From positions 62,001 to 126,000 of the forward strand of contig CAWDEC010000019.1 in NCBI GenBank assembly GCA_963801255.1: a DNA stretch of 64,000 nt. Reading direction: 5' to 3'. This document shows positions 8,497 through 17,083 of the stretch, one piece after another. Source of the DNA: JAICXG01 sp963801255. Lineage in GTDB: Bacteria; Verrucomicrobiota; Verrucomicrobiia; Chthoniobacterales; UBA10450. Numbering within the stretch: position 1 is the stretch's first letter; every line of letters begins with the position of its first letter. Both the position numbers and the translations under genes were made by a program. The notes beneath the pieces were generated by a model. That model was not told the DNA's origin. It was given only the letters and a program-made list of their open reading frames with translations, and searched no databases.

Positions 8497-9634
8497 TTAG
8501 AGGAAAGCTTCTGCAACGGAATCAGCCAGGAAAAGGCCAGCAGGCGTCAGGGCATAGCGCCCGGCCAGCGGGGCCATCAAACCAAGCCTAACGAATTCCT
8601 CGATTTCGTTAGGCCGATTCTCCAGCCAGTCAGCCGGCACACCCTGGTTCGTGCGCAGCGAGAGGGCGATTGCTTCCGCGCGTTTCATCTCCGGCGTGAG
8701 ACTTTCATCTCCAGTGGAAGGCGATTCTCCGCCCAAAACGCGATCGGCGTAGACCCGATAATCAGAAATATTCTGCCACCGGCGCAGCCCGCAGGTCGAA
8801 ACCGCGCTTGGTCCAAGGCCAAGATAATCCTCGCCTCGCCAGTAAGCGCGATTATGCACCGACTCAGACCCCGGTCTCGCATAATTCGAGATCTCGTAAT
8901 GCTCGAAACCGGCCGTGCCCAGCACTTCATCAGCCAGGGCAAAGAATTCGGCGTCCGCTTCCGGGTCGTCTCGAAATTCGCCGCGCGTATGACGAAGGAA
9001 GAATTCAGTGTCTTCCTCGTAGGTCAGGCAGTAGGCGGAGATATGATCCGGCTGGAGCGCCGTCGCGCGTTCCAGGGTCATCTTCCATTGCCCGAGCGTC
9101 TGGCCCGGCAGACCGAACATTAAATCGACGTTCACATTTCGAAATCCTGCCCGCCGCAACAAATCAAACGACTCTTCCGCCTGTGCCGCGGAATGCTCGC
9201 GTCCGAGCAAATCGAGCAGTTCATCATCAAATGATTGAATCCCGAGGCTGATCCGATTCACGCCTGCGTCGCGCAGCAGGTGCGCTTTTCGCTCGGAAAC
9301 GCTCCCCGGATTTGCTTCGACAGTCCATTCCTTCAGCTTTGACAAGTCGACGCGCGCATGAAATCCACCCACAAGAGTTTCAAGCTGAGCAGTCGTTAGG
9401 GCGGTGGGCGTTCCCCCGCCAAAGAAAATGGTTTCCGGGCACGCAATCCGATCCAGCAGTCGCCGTGGAAAGTTCAGCCAGAATCGAGTCGCAAAAACGT
9501 GCCGCCTGCGCGGGATCAGCTCGCTCTTTGTAGAACGCACAGTATGGGCAAATGCGGGCACAAAAGGGAACGTGCACATAAATGTGTTGGGCCGCGCCAC
9601 GCGCCTCAGAGTTGTCAATCGCCCCCTCACCCAT
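8497..9634 (-). pseudogene. hemW: HemW-like radical SAM protein, split by a frameshift
   Basis: Two overlapping frames together make one HemW of about 378 residues. The first frame, from the ATG at 9634, holds the radical-SAM cluster site HIYVHVPFCARICPYCAFY (Cys-x3-Cys-x2-Cys). The second frame begins around PETIFFGGGTPTALT and runs through VEANPGSV, RISLGIQSFDDELL and NVDLMFGLPGQT to the end. The switch must fall between 9435 and 9472 and corresponds to one extra base. HemW is a haem chaperone related to HemN. Either the gene is damaged or the assembly carries a one-base error; both halves look otherwise intact, which favours an error or a very recent mutation. Confidence 0.85.
8586..8614. 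repeat. Inverted pair of the nonamer inside hemW
   Basis: GCCTAACGA at 8586-8594 and TCGTTAGGC at 8606-8614 face each other and extend to a 10-bp perfect stem with a 9-base loop. The pair is fully inside coding sequence, so it is not a terminator in the usual place, although it could form a hairpin in RNA. Confidence 0.85.
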
Positions 9635-9723
9635 AGAGTCCCACCATCGTCGCTCGACTCACTCGCTCAATCGCTTTTCTTGCTGCCCTGGCAGCCTGTA
9701 TTGGCTCCGTAGTTGCTCAGGGT

Positions 9724-10722
9724 TTGCCGGTACCGCCACCACCACCGCCCCAGGCAACACCTTCCGTCGTTTATCGCGCGAGTAACCCCGACGCGATTCG
9801 GGATTACAAGGTCAACCCTGAGCTCGTTAGGCGCATGACCAATGCTCTGGTTCTTGCCCTTACGCACCAGTCCGACATCGCAAGCGCCTGGCGGTCGCTG
9901 GTTCGTCCTAACGATCGTGTCGGAATCAAAATTTCAGCGGCTGGCGGCGAACTCTTTACTACGCATCGCGAAATCGTGAACACGATCGTCGACGGCCTGG
10001 TCGCGGCTGGTCATTCGCGCGAAAGCATCATCGTTTGGGATCGTTCGTTAGGCGGAATCAAGGAGGCCGGCTATCACGGCACGGAAGGTTATCAACTGCG
10101 TTCCATCCCGCCGCGCGACGGTTACGATGCCAAAGCCACGTTTTCCGCCCCCTTTCTCGGGAACCTCATCTGGGGCGACTTCGAATACGTCGGGAATCGC
10201 GGCGAGATGCCGCTCCTGAGCGAAACCGAGAACACGAGCAGTGTCAGTCATTTTTCCAAGATCGTGGCGAACGAGGTGACCAAGATCATTAACCTGCCGG
10301 TGCTGAGCGACAATGTGCGCAACGGTCTCGCCGGTTGCCTCTACAACGTCACCATCCCAAATATGGACAACTGGCGGCGCTTTGGTGTGCCACCGGACTT
10401 CGGGGCTTCGAGCATCCCGGAAATTTACGCCGATCCGCGTATCCGTCCGAAGGTCGTCCTCAATCTCATGGATGGATTGCTCGCGCAATACGCCGGTGGC
10501 CCCGAGTCGCAGCCGGGCTACTCTTTTCCCTTCGCTACGCTTTACGCGAGCAAGGATCCGGTGGCGATTGATTCCCTTGCGTTGCGGCAGCTCGAGGAAT
10601 GGCGCAAGAAGCGCAGGGTGCCGCCCATTAAACGTCTCGGCGCCCATGTAGAGGTCGCAGAACAGATGGGCCTGGGTAATGCGCAACTTTCCCGGATCGA
10701 AATCCGCAATGTCGGTCCGTGA
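9724..10722 (+). CDS. DUF362 domain protein, probably exported
   Basis: The body matches the DUF362 family (PNDRVGIKISAAGGELFTTHREIV, ESIIVWDRS, VTKIINLPVLSDN, ASKDPVAIDSLALRQL). Position 9724 (TTG) is the only standard start, giving 332 residues. However, the same frame upstream, from about 9646, reads RLTRSIAFLAALAACIGSVVAQG, an obvious signal peptide with its cleavage site, and no ATG, GTG or TTG precedes it after the TAG at 9634. The true start is therefore probably non-standard (ATC at 9646 is a candidate) or lost to a mutation. Members of this family lie near iron-sulfur proteins in other genomes; the role is unproven. It overlaps the next gene by GTGA. Confidence 0.75.
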   Translation: MPVPPPPPPQATPSVVYRASNPDAIRDYKVNPELVRRMTNALVLALTHQSDIASAWRSLVRPNDRVGIKISAAGGELFTTHREIVNTIVDGLVAAGHSRESIIVWDRSLGGIKEAGYHGTEGYQLRSIPPRDGYDAKATFSAPFLGNLIWGDFEYVGNRGEMPLLSETENTSSVSHFSKIVANEVTKIINLPVLSDNVRNGLAGCLYNVTIPNMDNWRRFGVPPDFGASSIPEIYADPRIRPKVVLNLMDGLLAQYAGGPESQPGYSFPFATLYASKDPVAIDSLALRQLEEWRKKRRVPPIKRLGAHVEVAEQMGLGNAQLSRIEIRNVGP

Positions 10723-11648
10723 AGGCGATCCTTAAGTCGGTCTCACGATCGTTTTATCTCACGATCCGGTTTCTGCCCCGCCCCCTGCGCGAACCGGTTG
10801 CCCTGGCTTATCTCCTCGCCCGTGCCACCGACACGATAGCTGATACCGCCACCATTCCGGTCGATGCGCGCCTGACGACTCTGCGGGATTTGGCGAGAGT
10901 CATCGCTGGTGAGCTGGACTTCTCCGCGGTCGAGGCTTCGCTGCGCGAATTTGCCGAGCAACAGAGTCAGCCTAACGAGCGAAGGTTGATCGAAAATTTA
11001 CGCGCCTGTTTCGACTGGCTGGAGCGGGTCAGTGCAGATGATCGCGAGGATATTCGAGCGGTCCTGCAAACAATCGTCAGGGGACAGCAGCTCGACCTCG
11101 AGCGTTTCGCCGATCCGACAAGAGTGACCGCTCTTCGCACTTCGGCGGAACTGGACGAATACACATGGCTGGTGGCAGGCTGCGTCGGACAGTTCTGGAC
11201 CAGACTCGGCTTTCGTCTTCTGCCGGCTTTCGCCAATCGCTCGCCGGACGAAATGACGAAACTAGGAATCGATTACGGAAAAGGCTTGCAGCTGATCAAC
11301 GTTTTGCGCGATCGGCCCGTCGATCTGAGCAACGGCCGCGACTACCTGCCAGCGGACGAGTTAGCCACCGCACCTCTCCAGGTTGTCTTTTCGAACTGGT
11401 TAGAACGAGCGGAAGAGCAAATCGGCCAGGGAATGGAGTATTGCGTTAGCCTAACGAATTGGCGAGTGCGTTTCGCCACCGCCCTCCCGGCACTTCTCGG
11501 CAAGCGCACGCTCATCCTCTTGCGCGAGGCCGGGCCTGAGAAGGCAAACATCAAGATCGCACGGAAAGAGGTGCGACGAATCACGTTCGCCGCCGCTCTC
11601 GGCAGCATTTCGCCAATCGCCCTGCGAACGTTGTTCGATCGATTGTAG
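10719..11648 (+). CDS. Squalene/phytoene synthase family protein
   Basis: 309 residues. The N-terminus SVSRSFYLTIRFLPRPLREPVALAYLLARATDTIADT contains the first prenyl-diphosphate-binding motif DTIAD (38-42), and LINVLRDRPVDLSNGRDYLP carries the second aspartate-rich motif together with the ending typical of head-to-head prenyl synthases. It should join two farnesyl or geranylgeranyl diphosphates at the membrane to make squalene or phytoene; hopanoid or carotenoid output cannot be decided, as no cyclase or desaturase is adjacent. The start is GTG, overlapping the TGA of the DUF362 gene, which suggests translational coupling. Confidence 0.85.
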   Translation: MKAILKSVSRSFYLTIRFLPRPLREPVALAYLLARATDTIADTATIPVDARLTTLRDLARVIAGELDFSAVEASLREFAEQQSQPNERRLIENLRACFDWLERVSADDREDIRAVLQTIVRGQQLDLERFADPTRVTALRTSAELDEYTWLVAGCVGQFWTRLGFRLLPAFANRSPDEMTKLGIDYGKGLQLINVLRDRPVDLSNGRDYLPADELATAPLQVVFSNWLERAEEQIGQGMEYCVSLTNWRVRFATALPALLGKRTLILLREAGPEKANIKIARKEVRRITFAAALGSISPIALRTLFDRL

Positions 11649-11757
11649 AATTCTGCCTTCTGGAGCAGCGATATCTCATAAGTCTCAAGTCCGTTACCTA
11701 GTTTGCGTTGTGGGCTTTGCCGCTTGGTGCGAACTAGAGAAACCACACTCTACCTGA

Positions 11758-12597
11758 ATGAATATTCGCTTGCTCCTTGTCCCCTACGACTCTGGTCAGC
11801 GTAACGTGCGCATGGGGGCTGGGCCCGAGCGGTTGCGCAGCGTGGGCCTGGCACAACATCTTGCCGACCGCGGGCACGATGTTGATGCAAGGGTGATTGA
11901 ACCGGCTTCGCTGCATTGGCGGGCGGAAGTGCAAACAAGCTTCGAATTGATGCGCGCGGTCGCGGAGGAGATCCGTGCCACGCGGAAAGCTCAACGCTTC
12001 CCGCTGGTTCTCGCTGGCAACTGCCTGGCGGCGGTCGGCGTAATCGCCGGCTTGGGCGAAGGTACGGGCGTGATCTGGATCGATGCCCACGGAGATTTCA
12101 ACACGCCGCAAACCACCATGAGCGGGTTCCTCGACGGGATGACGCTGGCCACCGCCACTGGACGTTGTTGGGCGGAACTCGCGCGCACCATCGAAGGCTT
12201 TGCGCCCGTGCCCGAGAAAGCCGTTGTCATGCTTGGAGTGCGTGATCTCGACCCGGGCGAGGGAGCAGCTCTGGCAAAATCGCCAATCGTTAGGCTGACC
12301 GCCGAGGCCGCGCCTAACGAGATCGAGAAAGTGCTTCATACGCTCGGGCCGACCATGCAGCGCTTTTATATTCATCTCGATCTCGACGCGCTCGATCCTA
12401 CCGAAGGTCGTGCCAATGGATACGCGGTGCGGGGCGGATTTCGACGTGAGACTTTGGAAAAGCTCCTGTCGAGGGTTGCCGGTCATCTGCCGATCGAGGC
12501 GATGACGATCGCGGGATACGACCCGAGTTATGATGCCGAAGGGAAAGTTTGCGCCACAGCCTTTGCAGCTGCGAGCGAGGTCGTCGGGAAGCTGTAG
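11758..12597 (+). CDS. Arginase-fold (ureohydrolase family) protein with altered first metal motif
   Basis: 279 residues. IWIDAHGDFNTP (DAHxD) and IHLDLDALDP (DxD) are the second and third manganese motifs of the arginase/agmatinase family. The first motif, normally GGDHS with a metal-binding His, reads AGNCLA, with Asn and Cys in the key places, and the late glutamate of the ENP-type motif appears as AGYDPSYD. It may still hydrolyse a guanidino or formimino compound with one rearranged metal site, or may have lost activity. It stands about 110 bp after the squalene synthase gene and need not belong to the same operon. It contains an inverted pair of the dispersed nonamer (12287-12320). Confidence 0.8.
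   Translation: MNIRLLLVPYDSGQRNVRMGAGPERLRSVGLAQHLADRGHDVDARVIEPASLHWRAEVQTSFELMRAVAEEIRATRKAQRFPLVLAGNCLAAVGVIAGLGEGTGVIWIDAHGDFNTPQTTMSGFLDGMTLATATGRCWAELARTIEGFAPVPEKAVVMLGVRDLDPGEGAALAKSPIVRLTAEAAPNEIEKVLHTLGPTMQRFYIHLDLDALDPTEGRANGYAVRGGFRRETLEKLLSRVAGHLPIEAMTIAGYDPSYDAEGKVCATAFAAASEVVGKL
12287..12320. repeat. Inverted pair of the nonamer inside the arginase-fold gene
   Basis: TCGTTAGGC (12287-12295) and GCCTAACGA (12312-12320) form a perfect 9-bp inverted repeat with a 16-base spacer. In protein they encode ...IVRLT and APNE. As in hemW, the pair is internal to a gene. Confidence 0.85.
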
Positions 12598-12629
12598 GAC
12601 TTGCTCGACGAAAATCGCCTTTATCTCAA

Positions 12630-14966
12630 CTAAGGCAGCTCGCGCCTGACTTCATCAGGCGATTTGTCTTCGCGGAGACCGAGGAAAACTGGTGCGCGCA
12701 ATTTCGCGTCTCGAGTCCACTCCGCGAATTTCACCTGACAAACAAAAACTGGATTGATCCAACTGATCTTGCGCATCATCCCGGGAGTGATGCCTTGCGT
12801 CCACTTGCCTCCGGACTTCGAAGGCAGATCGGCGAAAGGGCAATCATCACGTGCTTTGGTCTGGAATTTCTGGTGCAGGCCGGCGAGCATTTTGCTGTCG
12901 AAGCCGGTGCCAACTTTGCCGGCGAAGAGCAGCTTTTTATTTTCGTAATAGCCGACGAGAAGCGCGCCGAAATGCTGTCGTGCACCGGCGGGCGGCGTGT
13001 AGCCGCCGATGACGAATTCCTGTTCGTGAATACTCTTGAGTTTGATCCACGCGCCGCTCCGGCGTCCCGACTCGTAGACCGAATCGGCGAGTTTGCCGAT
13101 AATGCCTTCCAAGCCGTGGCGTTTCACTTCCCGCAGGAGCGCCCGAGGATCGTTGCCCAACTCCCCGGAATAACGAATGGGATCTCCCGCCACAGCGCAC
13201 AACTGGTGTAGGACTTCTTTGCGAGTCGTTAGGGGAAGTCCGGTTAGACTTTTCCCGTTCAATTGGAGAAGATCGAAAACGTAATAGTGAAGCGGTGCGC
13301 TGCGGTTTTCGAGTTCGTAAGTCTGTAAAAGTTGAAAGGACGAATGACCTTCGTCGTCGAGCGCGACGACTTCCCCATCGATGACGCATTCGTCGCAGGG
13401 CAGGGTGGCGATGGCCGCGGCAACTCCGTCGAATTTGTTCGTTAGGTCATTCTCATTGCGCGAGAACAGTTTCACCTTCCCGCCGTCCTTGACCGCGAGG
13501 ATGCGAAAGCCATCAAACTTCAATTCGTAAATCCAACCTCGGCCACTCGGCGGTTTTTCGACCAGCTTCGGTTTCATCAAATCGATGAACCGCGGCTTTC
13601 CCGCCGGCAACGCATCCGGCAGCGCAATGGCGCTATTTCCGACTCGGCTGGCCGGATCCGCTTTTTTTTTGCGATTGCGTTCGCCACGCACCGCCGCTTT
13701 GCGAATTCTCTCACGCAGCGCTTTCTTCACATTGTCTCCGTCGTTAGGGCGATTTGACTCCCATTCCGCATCGCGGTCCTTCGCGATTTGCTTCATGGTA
13801 CGCCCTGTCTTCACCGATTCGTCGTCGCGTTTTTTCGAGATGGGCTCGACGTCAGCGTCACTCTTCAGCAGGAGCCAATTGTTTTTACCGCCATCGATCC
13901 GAGTGCGGATGAGCGCCCATTCGCCGATCGCTTTTTCGCCTTCGAGCACGAGATGAATCCGGCCTTCCTTCAGCGCCTGAAGCGGCTTTTCGCCATGCAC
14001 ATAGTAATTGCCGCGATCCCAGACCATCACGGTACCGCCACCGTAGTTGCCTTCCGGGATGACGCCTTCGAAGTCCTTGTAATCGACCGGATGGTCTTCG
14101 ACTTCGACCGCGAGGTGTTTTTCGCCGCGTTTCCAGGGGAGACCTTTAGGCACTGCCCAGGATTTGAGCACGCCTTCCATCTCGAGGCGGAAGTCGTAAT
14201 GCAGACGGCTGGCATCGTGCTTTTGAATGACGAAGCGCGAAGCGCCCGCGACTCGCTTCGGGCGCGGCTTCTTTGCGCCGCTTGGTTCCGAGGTAACGGA
14301 GAAGTCGCGCTTCCGTTTGTATTCTTTCAGACCCATCTGCCGATACGTTTCCATCCCGGAAACGAAAACGCCACCGCGATCGGACGGATCACGGTGGCGA
14401 CAACTTCGGCTGCGAAACGGCCCCGGGGGAAAACTTCGCCTAACGACGAGATCTGCTCTCGCCATTGGCTCCTCGGCCTCTTCCGCTTCTTCGTTGACGA
14501 TGCCTTCGGCGATTTCGGTCAGCTTTTCGTCGGCTGCGCCTTCTTCATCGAGAGTCTGCTGGAGAAGGTCTTCGGCTTCTTCTTCCCCGAGGATAGCGGC
14601 AAAGGTGCGTGCCGCGCCGTAACCCGCCATCTCGTAATGCTCAACTCGCTGTGCGGCGGCGATGAGCCCAGCGTCGATGACGGAGTCGGGTCCCTCTTCA
14701 TTTATCATCTCGGAGCCTTCCTCAATCAGACCCTCCATTGCTTTACAGGTCTTGCCGCTGGGTTTTTTGCCAAGGGCTTGGAAGATTTCTTCCAGGCGCT
14801 CGACATGAATTTTCGTTTCGTCGAGATGGCTCTCGAAAGCTTCTTTCAGCTCGGAGGTGCTGGCCCGCTTCGCCATTTTTGGGAGGGCCTTTACGAGCTG
14901 CTTTTCGGCATTATAGAGATCGCGCATCTCTTCGATCCATAGAGTTCGAAGTGAGTCTAATTTCAT
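12630..14966 (-). CDS. ligD: DUF892 (YciF-type) domain fused in frame to LigD phosphoesterase-ligase
   Basis: A single uninterrupted frame of 778 codons. Residues 1-165 are a four-helix ferritin-like DUF892 domain (LRTLWIEEMRDLYNAEKQLVKALPKM ... HYEMAGYGAARTFA). Residues 170-204 look like translated spacer, rich in Arg/Ser/Pro. From Met205 or Met211 (14354 or 14336) a normal LigD starts: MGLKEYKRKRDF, 3'-phosphoesterase domain (QKHDASRLHYDFRLE, PEGNYGGGTVMVWDRG), then ATP-dependent ligase with the lysine motif YELKFDGFR and a complete OB domain. There is no polymerase domain and no Ku gene here. Either this is a real fusion, or two genes whose separating stop was lost; LigD can also be translated alone. 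LigD repairs double-strand breaks with Ku. Confidence 0.82.
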   Translation of the reverse strand: MKLDSLRTLWIEEMRDLYNAEKQLVKALPKMAKRASTSELKEAFESHLDETKIHVERLEEIFQALGKKPSGKTCKAMEGLIEEGSEMINEEGPDSVIDAGLIAAAQRVEHYEMAGYGAARTFAAILGEEEAEDLLQQTLDEEGAADEKLTEIAEGIVNEEAEEAEEPMARADLVVRRSFPPGPFRSRSCRHRDPSDRGGVFVSGMETYRQMGLKEYKRKRDFSVTSEPSGAKKPRPKRVAGASRFVIQKHDASRLHYDFRLEMEGVLKSWAVPKGLPWKRGEKHLAVEVEDHPVDYKDFEGVIPEGNYGGGTVMVWDRGNYYVHGEKPLQALKEGRIHLVLEGEKAIGEWALIRTRIDGGKNNWLLLKSDADVEPISKKRDDESVKTGRTMKQIAKDRDAEWESNRPNDGDNVKKALRERIRKAAVRGERNRKKKADPASRVGNSAIALPDALPAGKPRFIDLMKPKLVEKPPSGRGWIYELKFDGFRILAVKDGGKVKLFSRNENDLTNKFDGVAAAIATLPCDECVIDGEVVALDDEGHSSFQLLQTYELENRSAPLHYYVFDLLQLNGKSLTGLPLTTRKEVLHQLCAVAGDPIRYSGELGNDPRALLREVKRHGLEGIIGKLADSVYESGRRSGAWIKLKSIHEQEFVIGGYTPPAGARQHFGALLVGYYENKKLLFAGKVGTGFDSKMLAGLHQKFQTKARDDCPFADLPSKSGGKWTQGITPGMMRKISWINPVFVCQVKFAEWTRDAKLRAPVFLGLREDKSPDEVRRELP

Positions 14967-15136
14967 AAGTTTTTTTCTTGAGTTTGGTTGTGTTGGGATT
15001 CGCCCGGAGGCGCGTGGGACCGGCTTTCGCTAATGCAAAAGAACCGGCGCAAGTGTGACAACGGATCTCTAGTCCGCCCTGCGCGTGGGACTCCTGCCCT
15101 AATGCAGCATCCGTATTTTTCCGGAGGACCCGCTGT

Positions 15137-16318
15137 TCAATCCCAGATTTCAACCATCACCATCGCGCCCGCCTCGAGCGTCTCGCCGCAGTCGACGCGG
15201 AGAAGCGCGTTCGCCCGGCTTAAGCCGAAAAGGGCGTGAGATTCCTGTCGCCCAATGGGATTGAAGAAGCCGTCCTGCAAGCGCCCGCGCAGATAATGCG
15301 GCCGATCGCCCTTATAAGAAATTGTGGTTCCGATTCGCGCGGGAACTCTTCGCAGATCGAGTAGATCTTCGTCAGCGCCGCTCATTTTCAGGAGGGCAGG
15401 CCGGACAAATTTTAAAAAGGTCACGAAAGCCGAGACCGGATTTCCCGGCAGACCAAAAACGGAAGCCGCCTCCGCCCGGCCGAAAAGGAAAGGCTTGCCC
15501 GGCTTGATCGCCACGCGCCAAAGGTCGATCTCAACGCCGAGTTCGCGCAGAGCTGGCTTCACAAGGTCACGGTCCCCGACCGAGACGCCGCCGCTGACGA
15601 TCAGGGCGTCGGTTTTCAAAGCTCGGCGGAAGAGTGAAACCAATTGGTCGAGATCATCCGGACAATGCTCGGCCAGCGCCACCTCTGCTCCCGCGGAGCG
15701 CGCGAGGGCGTGTAGCATGAGCGAGTTGCTTTCGAAAATCTGGCCGGCTCGCGGCGCGGTGCCAGCAGGCGCGAGTTCGTCGCCCGTTGAGACGATCGCC
15801 ACCTTTGGTCGACCGCCCACTTCAATTTCCCCAATTCCTTGCGAGGCGAGAAGCGCCAGAGTCTGCGCGGCGATGGGCTCGCCGCGGGCGAGGATTCTCT
15901 GGCCTTCAGCGAGGTCTGCACCCTTTGGCCTGACGAACTCGCCTGGCTCAACGTCGCATTGCGCGACGATCGCTGCTTCCTCACGGGTCACATCTTCCTG
16001 CATGATGACCGCGTCCGCCCCCGCCGGCATTGGCGCACCGGTGAAAATACGGATCGCCTCGCCAGCTTGAATCGTTAGGCACCGATCGGCTCCGGCGGGC
16101 TGTTCGCCGGTGACGCGCAATTTCGCGCCGGCGCGGCAGGAAGCCGACTGCACCGCGTAGCCGTCCATGGCAGAATTATCAAAGGGCGGCAACGGCCGCT
16201 GTGCCCAGACATCGTCGGCGGCAAAATGGCCCAACGAATCGAGCAGCGCCGCCTTCCTGGGAGAAAGCGGACTCACTTTTTCCAGGACGGCTGCGAGCGC
16301 TTCTTCTTCGCTAATCAT
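15137..16318 (-). CDS. moeA: Molybdopterin molybdenumtransferase MoeA
   Basis: 393 residues, a typical MoeA length. The signature PLPPFDNSAMDGYAV, then TGAPMPAGADAVIMQED, VAIVSTGDEL and SGGVSVGDRD ... KPGKPFLFG are all in place and in order, with the C-terminal beta domain. MoeA inserts molybdate into adenylated molybdopterin in the cytoplasm. Its ATG overlaps the stop of the small lipoprotein gene by ATGA, so the two form an operon. The molybdenum hydroxylase at 58-60.6 kb is an obvious consumer of the cofactor. Confidence 0.93.
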   Translation of the reverse strand: MISEEEALAAVLEKVSPLSPRKAALLDSLGHFAADDVWAQRPLPPFDNSAMDGYAVQSASCRAGAKLRVTGEQPAGADRCLTIQAGEAIRIFTGAPMPAGADAVIMQEDVTREEAAIVAQCDVEPGEFVRPKGADLAEGQRILARGEPIAAQTLALLASQGIGEIEVGGRPKVAIVSTGDELAPAGTAPRAGQIFESNSLMLHALARSAGAEVALAEHCPDDLDQLVSLFRRALKTDALIVSGGVSVGDRDLVKPALRELGVEIDLWRVAIKPGKPFLFGRAEAASVFGLPGNPVSAFVTFLKFVRPALLKMSGADEDLLDLRRVPARIGTTISYKGDRPHYLRGRLQDGFFNPIGRQESHALFGLSRANALLRVDCGETLEAGAMVMVEIWD

Positions 16319-16668
16319 CGTTCCACTCGATCGCCAACCGCTGGACGTCCGTCGAGAATATCGGCGGCGACGAACGGCCGCTTCTGTTCGGTGCCGACTT
16401 TCAAATGCGCTGTCTTCCCCTTGGGGGAGATAGAAACCAAAAGTGTCCCCGGCGACGGGACGTAGAGATTCGATTCGAGATCGATGAGGACAAAATGCTG
16501 TTCTTCATTCACGAATGCAATCTCTCCTGCATCGATTCGCGGCCGGGCATTCGGGGCAGGTTGGGCTGCTTGCGGCCGATCAACCGACTCGCAGCCTTCA
16601 AAAATAAGGATCATGCCGGCAACGACTGTCGTCAGGCAAGACAATCGAGTGGGTGGAGCAGGGCGCAT
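16315..16668 (-). CDS. Small lipoprotein of unknown function
   Basis: 117 residues from the ATG at 16668. The N-terminus MRPAPPTRLSCLTTVVAGMI runs on through a hydrophobic stretch to IFEGC, a plausible lipobox with Cys near 26. The mature part is a Pro/Ala-rich linker followed by a small beta domain (GEIAFVNEEQHFVLIDLESNLYVPSPGTLLVS ... DILDGRPAVGDRVE), which resembles the short all-beta domain of verrucomicrobial lipoproteins. It is the first gene of the moeA operon, coupled to moeA through a 4-base overlap. No function is assigned. Confidence 0.7.
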   Translation of the reverse strand: MRPAPPTRLSCLTTVVAGMILIFEGCESVDRPQAAQPAPNARPRIDAGEIAFVNEEQHFVLIDLESNLYVPSPGTLLVSISPKGKTAHLKVGTEQKRPFVAADILDGRPAVGDRVER

Positions 16669-16738
16669 GATGAGGCGGGGAGCGGTTGACGAGCTTCGAG
16701 CGCTCCCGATATTCTGCAACTTCGATTCCGTTCGGACT

Positions 16739-16826
16739 GGTGAGGTGGCTGAGTGGTCGAAAGCAGCGCTTTGCTAAAGCGCCGTACCCCAAAAGGGTAC
16801 CGAGGGTTCGAATCCCTCCCTCACCG
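16739..16826 (+). tRNA. tRNA-Ser (anticodon GCT)
   Basis: 88 bases forming a class II cloverleaf. The acceptor stem is GGTGAGG (16739-16745) with CCTCACC (16819-16825) and discriminator G. The anticodon stem GCGCT/AGCGC encloses TTGCTAA with anticodon GCT at 16773-16775. A long variable arm (GTACCCC AAAA GGGGTAC type pairing) and the T-arm GGGTTCGAATCCC follow. It reads AGC and AGU serine codons. CCA is not encoded. Confidence 0.96.
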
Positions 16827-17083
16827 TTTCCCTCGTATAGCGCCGATGAGAGACGGAAGACACAACGTCTTGGCATAGCATTTCCTCCAAAATCCGTCTT
16901 TGTTTGCGGATGTTCGGTCTTTTTGGGGCCACAGGATTTTCAGGGGCTTCGCTTCTCCTACGAGGTGCGATCTTTCTTTTACAGCCGGGACTGCCAAAGA
17001 GGCATTCTCGACCGCGAGATGCCACCCATGGCGTTACTATTCTTGATTGTCAGTCGGAACTTGATCATCGAGAATCGGGGGTC

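Noticed and set aside
10048..10686. 212-codon open frame on the minus strand
   Set aside because: Shadow of the DUF362 gene.
13788..14942. 384-codon open frame on the plus strand
   Set aside because: It is antisense to the DUF892-LigD reading frame, which has unmistakable ligase motifs.
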